The notes beneath the pieces are model-generated. The model saw only the letters and a program-made list of their open reading frames with translations, did no database searches and was not told the origin of the DNA. Both the position numbers and the translations under genes were made by a program. A stretch of DNA of 8,503 bases. It comes from Candidatus Obscuribacterales bacterium (GTDB taxonomy: Bacteria; Cyanobacteriota; Vampirovibrionia; Obscuribacterales; Obscuribacteraceae). Below are positions 1 through 5,767 of this stretch, piece by piece. The stretch covers positions 1 to 8,503 of the forward strand of contig JAKFVJ010000147.1 in the NCBI GenBank assembly GCA_021732245.1, in the 5' to 3' direction. How positions within the stretch are numbered: position 1 is the stretch's first letter; every line of letters starts with the position of its first letter.

Positions 1-1319
1 CTTTCAGCTGGCACTGGCAGCCGGGAGCCATCGACAGGCTGATGCCGCCCTGGGAGTCCGTGGAAGTAGTAAGTGCTGCTGATGTCCCTGGCGATGGTGT
101 TGAGGCGACTCTGCGCGTAGGTGTAGGGCCCTTTAAATTAAATTGGGTCGCCCGGCATAGTGAGATTGTCCCAGGGCTTCAATTCACCGACGACCAGCGG
201 CACGGCCCTTTCACGTCCTGGCGCCATCTTCATAAATTTGAACCGCTCACTGCTGACACGTGTACACTGGTAGACAGAATCGAATACGAGTTGCCTGCAT
301 CTTATTTGAGCGAACTGGTTTTAGGAAATTTTGTGAAAAGAAAAATTAGGCGCATGTTTAATTACAGGCATTCGGTGACTGCAGCAGATGTTAAGCTCTA
401 TAAGAATAGAGGAGGACGCATCCTCAAGGTGCTTGTTACTGGCTCGCATGGACTTGTGGGTTCACACCTGATACCGCTTTTGACATCACAAGGTCATCAG
501 GTGACGAGGTTGGTACGTTCACATCCTTCCCCAGTGGACATACTCTGGGATCCTGATAGAGGGCAAATAGAAAGGGATAGACTAGAAGGCTTTGACGCGG
601 TCGTTCACTTGGCCGGCGACAACATAGCCTCAGGGCGGTGGACGGCGGCGAAGAAAGCGTCAATTCTTGCAAGTCGGGTTCAGGGCACCAGGTTACTATG
701 CGAAACACTCGCCGGTCTCAAGCATCCGCCCGAAGTTATAATCTCAGCCTCTGCGATTGGTTACTACGGACACAGGGCTGATGAAGTAATGACAGAGGAT
801 AGTGATCCGGGCCGAGGTTATCTCGCTGATGTCTGTAACTGCTGGGAGGCAGCTACAGCATCGGCTGGAGAGAAGGACATCCGTGTAGTGACTCTGCGCA
901 CAGGCGTAGTACTGAGTGTGAGAGGCGGAGCGCTGGCAAAGATGTTGACACCATTTCGGATCGGCATAGGTGGACGGCTCGGCTCTGGAAACCAGTGTAT
1001 GAGCTGGGTCTCCATGGAAGATGTAACCGGTGCCATATATCACGCGCTGACTCATCGAGAGCTTGCCGGACCCATTAACGTGGTGGCACCAGATCCGGTG
1101 ACCAATAGTCAATTTACAGCCGCCTTAGGAGCCGCCTTGAACAGACCGACAATTTTCCCTGTGCCTGGCTTTGCCGCCCGGCTGCTGTTGGGCGAGATGG
1201 CCAACGAGCTTCTACTGTCCGGCGCACGAGTTAAGCCGAGCAAATTGCTTGAAGCTGGTTACATATTCCGCCATCCGGAATTGCAACCGCTGTTGACACA
1301 AATGCTGAGTGCAGGCTAA
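1..1319 (+). CDS. SRPBCC domain fused to TIGR01777-family SDR epimerase/oxidoreductase (5' partial)
   Basis: The frame is open to the left edge: codons from position 3 read FSWHWQPGAIDRLMPPWE, the usual start region of the SRPBCC half, so the ATG at 42 is an internal Met and roughly 15-20 residues lie outside the window. Numbered from that Met, residues 1 to about 120 are the SRPBCC (START-like, hydrophobic-ligand binding) domain, with VGVGPFKLNWVA and DRIEYELP. The Rossmann half follows with the nucleotide-binding motif GSHGLVG at 134-140, then LAGDNIASGRW and SASAIGYYG, and ends in a DUF1731-like tail (KPSKLLEAGYIFRHPEL). These are hallmarks of TIGR01777 SDRs (YfcH/SulA-like), whose substrate is generally unknown. 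It is probably cytosolic and NAD(P)-dependent. It heads a co-directional cluster, 37 bp before the next gene. A purine-rich AGAGGAGG at 408-415 sits at the domain junction. The family call is firm; the reaction is not known. Confidence 0.93.
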   Translation, partial: FSWHWQPGAIDRLMPPWESVEVVSAADVPGDGVEATLRVGVGPFKLNWVARHSEIVPGLQFTDDQRHGPFTSWRHLHKFEPLTADTCTLVDRIEYELPASYLSELVLGNFVKRKIRRMFNYRHSVTAADVKLYKNRGGRILKVLVTGSHGLVGSHLIPLLTSQGHQVTRLVRSHPSPVDILWDPDRGQIERDRLEGFDAVVHLAGDNIASGRWTAAKKASILASRVQGTRLLCETLAGLKHPPEVIISASAIGYYGHRADEVMTEDSDPGRGYLADVCNCWEAATASAGEKDIRVVTLRTGVVLSVRGGALAKMLTPFRIGIGGRLGSGNQCMSWVSMEDVTGAIYHALTHRELAGPINVVAPDPVTNSQFTAALGAALNRPTIFPVPGFAARLLLGEMANELLLSGARVKPSKLLEAGYIFRHPELQPLLTQMLSAG

Positions 1320-1356
1320 GTAAATATTGCAGATTCAATAGCCTGAGGAGCTGACC

Positions 1357-2874
1357 ATGAACGAATCCGGGAAAATACTGGTGATTGGTGCAACAGGTTA
1401 TATAGGGGCCAGACTTGTGCCGCGACTTTTAAGTTCCGGATATCAGGTGAGGGCAGTTTCTCGCTCATTGCAAAAATTGCAAGGTTGTCACTGGGCCGAT
1501 CATCCAAATGTCGAGTTGATGGCTGCCGACGTACTTGATCAGGCAGCCCTGACTGATGCCTGCTTAGGTTGCCGGACAGCCTACTATTTAGTGCATTCAA
1601 TGAATTCTCAGCAAAGAGATTTTGCAGAGGCTGACCGTCGCGGTGCCCGTAATGTGGTTTCGGCAGCTCAAGCATCTGGACTCAAACGCATCATCTATCT
1701 GGGCGGATTGGGTGAGAAAAGCGATGATTTGAGCCACCATCTGCGCTCGCGCGCCGAGGTGTCAGACATTCTCACCAGCGGTTTAGTGCCGGCAACTGTT
1801 TTGAGGGCGGCCATGATTATCGGGTCGGGAAGCGCCTCTTTTGAAATACTGCGCTATTTAGTCGAGCGACTACCCTTTATGATCACACCACGCTGGGTGC
1901 GCACGCCATCACAACCGATCGCGGTTCGCAACGTGCTTGCTTATCTAATTGGTTGCCTGGAAAAAGATGAAACTGTCGGACAAGTATTGGACATCGGCGG
2001 ACCCGAGGTGATCACATACCAGCAGCTCATGGATACCTATGCTGAGGAGGCCGGGCTGGGAAAAAGGCTCGTCATTCCGATACCATACTTCACGCCGCGT
2101 TTAAGCTCCTACTGGATACACCTTGTCACACCTGTTCCCGCCTTTATAGCCCGTCCTCTTGCCGAAGGGCTACGCAATCCGGCAGTGTGCAAGGAGTCTA
2201 GAATAAGGGACCTCATACCGGAGGAATTGCTCGATTGCCGCACAGCGATAAAGTTAGCCATAACTCGCTTGCAGCATCAGCAGGTGGAAAGCCACTGGAC
2301 GGACGCTGGTGCTGTTCCGCCGGCAGAATGGTTTTACTCTCAAGACCCGCGCTGGGCTGGTGGCACAGTGTATGAGGACCGCCGCTCAATAATTGTTGAG
2401 GCATCACCTGATGATCTTTGGCTGCCGATCATTCGCCTTGGGGGCGATACAGGCTGGTACTATGGAAATTGGCTTTGGAAGCTGAGAGGCCTTTTGGATC
2501 GCCTGGTGGGCGGCGTCGGACTGAGCCGCGGCAGGCGAAACATATCTGATCTGAAACCTGGAGATGCCCTCGATCTCTGGCGAGTCGCTGCAGTCGAGAG
2601 AGCTAAGCGCCTGCTTCTGGTGGCGGAGATGAGGCTACCAGGAAAAGCAATATTGGAGTTTAGGATTGAGCCAATCAGCCAGACTAAGGTCAGACTTATT
2701 CAGACGGCCAGATTCCTGCCTTCCGGGCTGTCTGGGCTAATTTACTGGTGGCTAGTCACTCCCCTGCACAACTTGGTTTTTGGTGGCATGCTGCGCGGCA
2801 TCATTGCTGCACGACCAGGGCAAAGCGATGCTCGAAGAGACGGAAGGCGTCGCCGACCGAAAAGGATATACTGA
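1357..2874 (+). CDS. SDR family NAD(P)-binding oxidoreductase with C-terminal DUF2867 domain
   Basis: The protein has 505 residues. The N-terminal Rossmann fold carries GATGYIG at residues 11-17, then YYLVHSM, IYLGGLGEKSDDLSHHLRSR, a conserved GSGSASFEILRYLVERLP and TPRWVRTPSQPIAVRNV, all typical of this atypical NmrA/YbjT-like SDR group. From about residue 340 the DUF2867 domain follows (VYEDRRS, GGDTGWYYGNWLWKLRG, GGVGLSRGRR, DLWRV, MRLPGKAILEFR). A good Shine-Dalgarno TGAGGAG at 1344-1350 lies 6 nt before the ATG. DUF2867 is thought to be a START-like fold, so this gene repeats the SDR plus ligand-pocket pairing of its upstream neighbour with the domain order reversed. The last ~20 residues are an unusual Arg-rich tail (RRDGRRRRPKRIY) encoded where the next gene begins in another frame. 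The substrate is unknown. Confidence 0.93.
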   Translation: MNESGKILVIGATGYIGARLVPRLLSSGYQVRAVSRSLQKLQGCHWADHPNVELMAADVLDQAALTDACLGCRTAYYLVHSMNSQQRDFAEADRRGARNVVSAAQASGLKRIIYLGGLGEKSDDLSHHLRSRAEVSDILTSGLVPATVLRAAMIIGSGSASFEILRYLVERLPFMITPRWVRTPSQPIAVRNVLAYLIGCLEKDETVGQVLDIGGPEVITYQQLMDTYAEEAGLGKRLVIPIPYFTPRLSSYWIHLVTPVPAFIARPLAEGLRNPAVCKESRIRDLIPEELLDCRTAIKLAITRLQHQQVESHWTDAGAVPPAEWFYSQDPRWAGGTVYEDRRSIIVEASPDDLWLPIIRLGGDTGWYYGNWLWKLRGLLDRLVGGVGLSRGRRNISDLKPGDALDLWRVAAVERAKRLLLVAEMRLPGKAILEFRIEPISQTKVRLIQTARFLPSGLSGLIYWWLVTPLHNLVFGGMLRGIIAARPGQSDARRDGRRRRPKRIY

Positions 2875-3862
2875 AGAAGAGGTTAATTGGTACCTTATGC
2901 CAACTTTGATGCACCTTCCACCCGGGTGGTACGCCATTGCAGAATCGCGAGAGATTCCGAAAGGAAAGCTCGTAGCTCTGGAAAGGTTCGCAACGAATTT
3001 ACTGCTCTGGCGCAGTAGTGAGCAATTGGTGATAATGGATGATCGCTGTCCCCATCGGTCTGCCAGGCTGAGTCTTGGCAAGCTCCGCAATGGCGCTGTT
3101 ACCTGCCCTTTTCATGGCTTTGAATTCTCGGATTCCGGCGCTTGCACTTTCGTTCCTGAGACTAAAAATCCGGCACCAAACCTAAGCGTGCAAACCTATC
3201 GGGTTAATGAACACGATGGAATGGTATTTGTAAGAGTAGGTGAGCATTCCGGTGAATATCCTCCTTGGTTTGATGAAATATCAGACGACTTTGCCCATAG
3301 CACACTCACTAGCGTCTGGGCGTGTCACATTACACGCTGCATCGAGAACCAACTTGATTATGCTCATCTCCCTTTTCTACACGGAAGCACTATAGGTGGT
3401 GGCGTTGATCCCTCGCTTTCTGCTGAGTTCGAGCTATCAGAGGAAGGGATTAAAGTTTATACAAATAGGGCAAACAAGAAAACATTTTTTCAATTCAAAT
3501 TTCCAAATATCTGGCTTCTAAGCATCATTCCTGATCGCCTCCTACTTTTGCTGGCTTTTGCACCTATTGATGATAAAAGGACCAAACTCTATCTACGCAC
3601 TTACCAAAGATTTTGTACTTTTCCTTTGTTGAATAACATACTGGGATGGATAATGAACTGGCAGAATAAATTGGTGCTTAAGCAAGACGAGAAGGTTGTA
3701 TTGAGCCAAAGCCCATCATCTTCAATGAGAGCTGATGACGAGCGGCTATATCCAAGCGACCAAGGCATCGCATTTTTTCGCAAACAATGGAAAGCGAGGA
3801 TGCAGAAAGACAATGATGCAGGTGTAGGAGAAAGCCAATTATGCAGACTTTGTGATTCATAA
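2828..3862 (+). CDS. Rieske [2Fe-2S] non-haem iron oxygenase, alpha-subunit type
   Basis: The protein has 344 residues from the ATG at 2828, chosen because AGGG at 2817-2820 sits 7 nt upstream; an earlier in-frame ATG at 2780 would add 16 atypical residues. The Rieske domain binds its cluster through C74-P-H76 and C93-P-F-H96 (CPHRS and CPFHGFEF). The catalytic domain shows the mononuclear-iron motif ENQLDYAHLPFLH, giving likely ligands D177, H180 and H185, with D287 in KQDEKVVLSQSP as a candidate acidic third ligand or its neighbour. Such enzymes hydroxylate, demethylate or ring-open hydrophobic substrates using electrons from a separate reductase, which is not in the window. The length fits the vanillate demethylase/pheophorbide oxygenase-like monocomponent group rather than two-subunit dioxygenases. 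The start overlaps the preceding gene by 47 bp, suggesting translational coupling. The substrate is not determinable. Confidence 0.93.
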   Translation: MLEETEGVADRKGYTEEEVNWYLMPTLMHLPPGWYAIAESREIPKGKLVALERFATNLLLWRSSEQLVIMDDRCPHRSARLSLGKLRNGAVTCPFHGFEFSDSGACTFVPETKNPAPNLSVQTYRVNEHDGMVFVRVGEHSGEYPPWFDEISDDFAHSTLTSVWACHITRCIENQLDYAHLPFLHGSTIGGGVDPSLSAEFELSEEGIKVYTNRANKKTFFQFKFPNIWLLSIIPDRLLLLLAFAPIDDKRTKLYLRTYQRFCTFPLLNNILGWIMNWQNKLVLKQDEKVVLSQSPSSSMRADDERLYPSDQGIAFFRKQWKARMQKDNDAGVGESQLCRLCDS

Positions 3863-3916
3863 GTTACAGTTCAACCGGGCCGATAATAAGTTTGAAAATG
3901 GAGTCACAGGGTTTAT

Positions 3917-4762
3917 ATGAAATCGCAACGGCCGCCGGCAATTCTACTCTTAGGATTTGGACAGACTGCAAAGGCGGTTTTTAAGGCCATTGTTCCTAAG
4001 ACTAAGGTGTATGCCACCAGTAGAGATCCGGGACGACAAACGGAATTGGCCGATTATGGACTGGAACCAGTGATCATGCCAATGCCGGACCCTGAAATTA
4101 TTGAGCTACTGGCGAAATACCAAAATGTTTTGGTGTCATTTCCCCCTGACGGTTGTACTGATGCCTTGTTAGCCCCAGCCTGTCGAGGCGCTAGGTGCAT
4201 AGTTTATATATCCTCTACCAGTGTTTACGGCAATTACCAGGGGCGTGTCACCGATACTACACCCGTGTCGGCAAATAGTGAGCACATTCAGAAGCGGTTG
4301 ACAGCAGAGGAAATATGGCGCGCCAATGGTGCCACCATTTTGCGCGCTCCTGGGATTTATGGACCGGACAGCGGCTTGCACTTACGTTTATCAAAGACCT
4401 CTGCCAATATTTCCTCTTATACTTCTAAAATTGTCTCGCGCATTCATGTGGATGACCTGGCCCAGTTGGTTATAGCCGTCTGGCAGAAGCAGTACCGTTC
4501 GCGTATGTACGTCACAGGTGACCTTGCACCAGCATCTCAAATGGAAGTGGTCTCATGGCTGTGTGCGCGTATGGGGATAGATAAACCACTACCTGACTCC
4601 GGATATCCGCCATTAGGCAACGTCCACGGAGGTCGAGACATAGACGCCGGCAAAGTATTAAAGGATCTGGGCATCAGCCTTAAGTATCCCAGCTACAAAG
4701 AAGGATATGAGGCATGCTTGCAAGCATGCCTCCGTAAAGATCATCGCCAATCTCTATTTTAA
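3917..4762 (+). CDS. YeeZ-like NAD-dependent epimerase/dehydratase family protein (atypical SDR)
   Basis: The protein has 281 residues. It opens with a Rossmann strand and the compact motif LLGFGQTAKAV (G13, G15, A18), which resembles the GxGxxG/A of YeeZ-type atypical SDRs rather than the classical GxxGxxG. VSFPPDG at 73-79 and the active-site strand YISSTSVYG (97-105, with S99, S100 and Y104) match the epimerase superfamily. The usual YxxxK lysine is not evident; KRLTAEE at 126-132 occupies the equivalent RxxAE region. RIHVDDLA at 175-182 is the conserved late motif. AGG at 3908-3910 is 6 nt before the ATG, with GGAG slightly further up. It follows the Rieske gene by 54 bp on the same strand and probably belongs to the same transcript, as the fourth oxidoreductase of the cluster. 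The reaction is unknown. Confidence 0.88.
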   Translation: MKSQRPPAILLLGFGQTAKAVFKAIVPKTKVYATSRDPGRQTELADYGLEPVIMPMPDPEIIELLAKYQNVLVSFPPDGCTDALLAPACRGARCIVYISSTSVYGNYQGRVTDTTPVSANSEHIQKRLTAEEIWRANGATILRAPGIYGPDSGLHLRLSKTSANISSYTSKIVSRIHVDDLAQLVIAVWQKQYRSRMYVTGDLAPASQMEVVSWLCARMGIDKPLPDSGYPPLGNVHGGRDIDAGKVLKDLGISLKYPSYKEGYEACLQACLRKDHRQSLF

Positions 4763-4838
4763 TTTGCTCAATGTCCTCAGCCGTCGGCGGTTGTTGTTGA
4801 AATTCAACGAAAGGATGGTCGGAAATAATTGCCAATGC
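4763..4838. other. Intergenic stretch after the oxidoreductase cluster
   Basis: No gene is supported in the 305-base interval between 4762 and the acetyltransferase start at 5068. This first portion holds a short perfect palindrome, GTTGAAATTCAAC at 4796-4808, and no T-tract that would make it a clear + strand terminator. The rest of the interval is the first copy of the repeat/terminator module and a possible regulatory region, listed separately. Confidence 0.5.
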
Positions 4839-4863
4839 AAACAAAAAAGAAGGCTTTAGCCTT
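4839..4863 (-). terminator. Minus-strand intrinsic-terminator-like hairpin, repeat copy 1
   Basis: On the minus strand the sequence reads AAGGC-TAAA-GCCTT followed by CTTTTTTGTTT, a 5-bp GC-containing stem with a 4-nt loop and a T-rich tail. Both flanking genes lie on the plus strand, so no known gene ends here. The same hairpin type recurs at 5516-5531 and 8340-8355. On the plus strand it is followed by only a weak T run (GTATTTTG), so partial bidirectional function for the upstream operon is possible. Confidence 0.55.
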
Positions 4864-4891
4864 GTACTGTATTTTGTTCAAGTTAAGATCT

Positions 4892-4922
4892 TGAACCCTG
4901 ATAACTGGACAGCCATTAAGAG
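4892..4922 (-). repeat. 31-nt intergenic repeat, copy 1 (matches 8381-8411)
   Basis: The block begins TGAACCCTGATAACT and ends AGCCATTAAGAG on the plus strand. It matches 8381-8411 over 31 nt with three mismatches, all in the four bases between those words. The match stops at 4922, where the copy at 8402 continues into a 47-nt block. Its left edge is part of a perfect 7-bp inverted repeat, GTTCAAG (4876-4882) with CTTGAAC (4890-4896). It is one module of a three-copy repeat that includes the neighbouring hairpin. Confidence 0.85.
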
Positions 4923-4941
4923 TAAGTTTTGCTTGATATGC

Positions 4942-4972
4942 TACGTTTGACATGTTACGTTAAACGTATGAT
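4942..4972 (+). promoter_or_regulatory. Possible promoter/operator upstream of the acetyltransferase
   Basis: TACGTT occurs at 4942-4947 and TTACGTT at 4955-4961, and ACGTTAAACGT at 4957-4967 is a perfect 11-nt palindrome. TTGACA at 4947-4952 and TATGAT at 4967-4972 resemble -35 and -10 boxes, but the spacer is only 14 nt, shorter than usual. This may be a repressor or activator site overlapping a promoter. Support is limited to these words. Confidence 0.3.
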
Positions 4973-5067
4973 CAAGAGCTTTCGAGATAAAGATACTGGT
5001 GTCACAGAAAAGATTTGTCTGGAAGTGCGAGAGATTTCTAATCACAGCCTACACGGAAGTAAATAAC

Positions 5068-5511
5068 ATGATTGCTATTCGTTCAGCGGTTCATGCTGAT
5101 GCTAAAGCGATGGCGGAATTGTTGTCTGAGTCCAGCATGCAAAACCAAATAGCTCTATCGAATAACTCTGAGTATTGGGTGTATTACGACGGTGAAACGC
5201 TGGTCGCTATGATCGGAAACGAATACTTTGATAGTCTTGCTCTGATTAAGAGCTTAGTTGTTCGCAGGGAAATGCGAGGCAAAGGCATTGCAAAAGACCT
5301 ACTGCAGAAGGCGATTACAGAAGCTCTAGAGAAAAAATGCACTGATATCTATGCAATTACCAGCACTGCTCCGGAGTTCTTTGAGAAATTTGGATTCACT
5401 GAGGTGCCTCAAAATGAGGCTAGAGAAAAGCTCAAAGGTCTACCACAGGTAGACTACTTCAATGATCAAAACGATTGGCCTAAAAAGCGCAAAACGTTTC
5501 AATACAAATAA
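5068..5511 (+). CDS. GNAT family N-acetyltransferase
   Basis: The protein has 147 residues. The ATG at 5068 is preferred over a GTG at 4999 because GGAAG (5055-5059) lies 8 nt upstream and the family normally begins with the first strand seen here, MIAIRSAVHADAKAMAELL. The acetyl-CoA pyrophosphate-binding loop of motif A is RREMRGKGIAKDLL (67-79, with R70-G-K-G-I-A75), and motif B follows as EFFEKFGFTEV (103-113). GNAT enzymes transfer acetyl from acetyl-CoA to an amine. The acceptor cannot be inferred; small single-domain members of this size include amino-acid, polyamine, antibiotic and protein acetyltransferases. The gene stands alone on the + strand with related repeat modules on both sides, which suggests accessory cargo. 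It is cytosolic. Confidence 0.9.
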   Translation: MIAIRSAVHADAKAMAELLSESSMQNQIALSNNSEYWVYYDGETLVAMIGNEYFDSLALIKSLVVRREMRGKGIAKDLLQKAITEALEKKCTDIYAITSTAPEFFEKFGFTEVPQNEAREKLKGLPQVDYFNDQNDWPKKRKTFQYK

Positions 5512-5531
5512 AGAAGAAGGCTTTCGCCTTC
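5503..5531 (-). terminator. Minus-strand intrinsic-terminator-like hairpin, repeat copy 2
   Basis: On the minus strand a 6-bp stem GAAGGC/GCCTTC (5516-5531) closes a GAAA tetraloop of GNRA type and is followed by TTCTTTATTTG. The tail lies over the last codons of the acetyltransferase, which is on the opposite strand and ends 4 nt before the hairpin. On the plus strand no T-tract follows, so it is not a good terminator for that gene, though it could cap its 3' end. Confidence 0.5.
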
Positions 5532-5532
5532 C

Positions 5533-5579
5533 CCATTAAGAGCGCCTATCGTCTCCACTAACCAGGTCTTTTGAGCTTT
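5533..5579 (-). repeat. 47-nt intergenic repeat, copy 2 (identical to 8402-8448)
   Basis: From CCATTAAGAGCGCC through TTTTGAGCTTT all 47 bases equal those at 8402-8448. The flanks differ immediately: 5532 is C against G at 8401, and 5580 begins the 16S relic against AT at 8449. The 31-nt TGAACCCTGATAACT block seen in the other two copies is missing, so the hairpin sits directly next to the 47-nt block. No convincing protein or known RNA was recognised in it. Confidence 0.93.
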
Positions 5580-5712
5580 GCCCGGGAACGTATTCAACGC
5601 CACGTGCTGATTGGCGTTTACTAGCGATTCCGACTTTACGCAGGCGAGTTGTAGCCTACGATCCGAGCTGAGACTGGGTTTGGCGATTCGCTCGACCTCG
5701 CGGCTTGTCCAG
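5580..5712 (-). pseudogene. Degenerate 16S rRNA fragment (about E. coli positions 1255-1388), antisense
   Basis: The plus strand reads as the reverse complement of the 3' third of 16S rRNA. The stretches GCCCGGGAACGTATTCA, TTACTAGCGATTCCGACTT, GCAGGCGAGTTG, AGCCTACGATCCGA and CTGAGAC match, as do ATTCGCTC and ACCTCGCGGCTTG. The order is as in 16S, and similarity fades near 5712. It carries changes at normally invariant sites, for instance an extra base and substitution where ATTCACCG is expected (here ATTCAACGCC), so it is a relic rather than a working rRNA. There is no neighbouring 16S, tRNA, 23S or 5S sequence. The match begins exactly where the 47-nt repeat ends. E. coli numbering is from memory and approximate. 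Confidence 0.88.
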
Positions 5713-5730
5713 CGACGGAAAATCAGGTAT

Positions 5731-5758
5731 TATGTAAGGAAAGTAAGGTATGTAAGGG
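5731..5758 (+). promoter_or_regulatory. Short direct repeats upstream of the AbrB-like gene (candidate operator)
   Basis: TATGTAAGG occurs at 5731-5739 and 5749-5757, with a related AAGTAAGG at 5741-5748 between them, giving three roughly 9-nt units in tandem. The last unit runs into the Shine-Dalgarno sequence AAGGGTG of the AbrB-like gene. AbrB-type and other antitoxins commonly bind their own promoters, so this could be an autoregulatory site. Part of the similarity may simply reflect duplicated ribosome-binding sequence. Confidence 0.4.
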
Positions 5759-5767
5759 TGTTTGATA

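Noticed and set aside
436..1112. Long minus-strand open frames opposite the first gene.
   Set aside because: They are antisense to strongly conserved SDR coding sequence and show no family features.
4681..4838. Minus-strand frame with protein-like composition (SDHPFVEFQQQPPTAEDIEQI).
   Set aside because: It overlaps the end of the YeeZ-like gene, has no good start and stops quickly at 4683; no family recognised.
4999..5067. N-terminal extension of the acetyltransferase from GTG 4999.
   Set aside because: No Shine-Dalgarno suited to it, while ATG 5068 has one and matches the usual GNAT beginning.
4839..5712. Integron attC site.
   Set aside because: ATTCAAC words occur, but no matched GTTRRRY/RYYYAAC pair with imperfect inner palindromes could be placed around the repeats.
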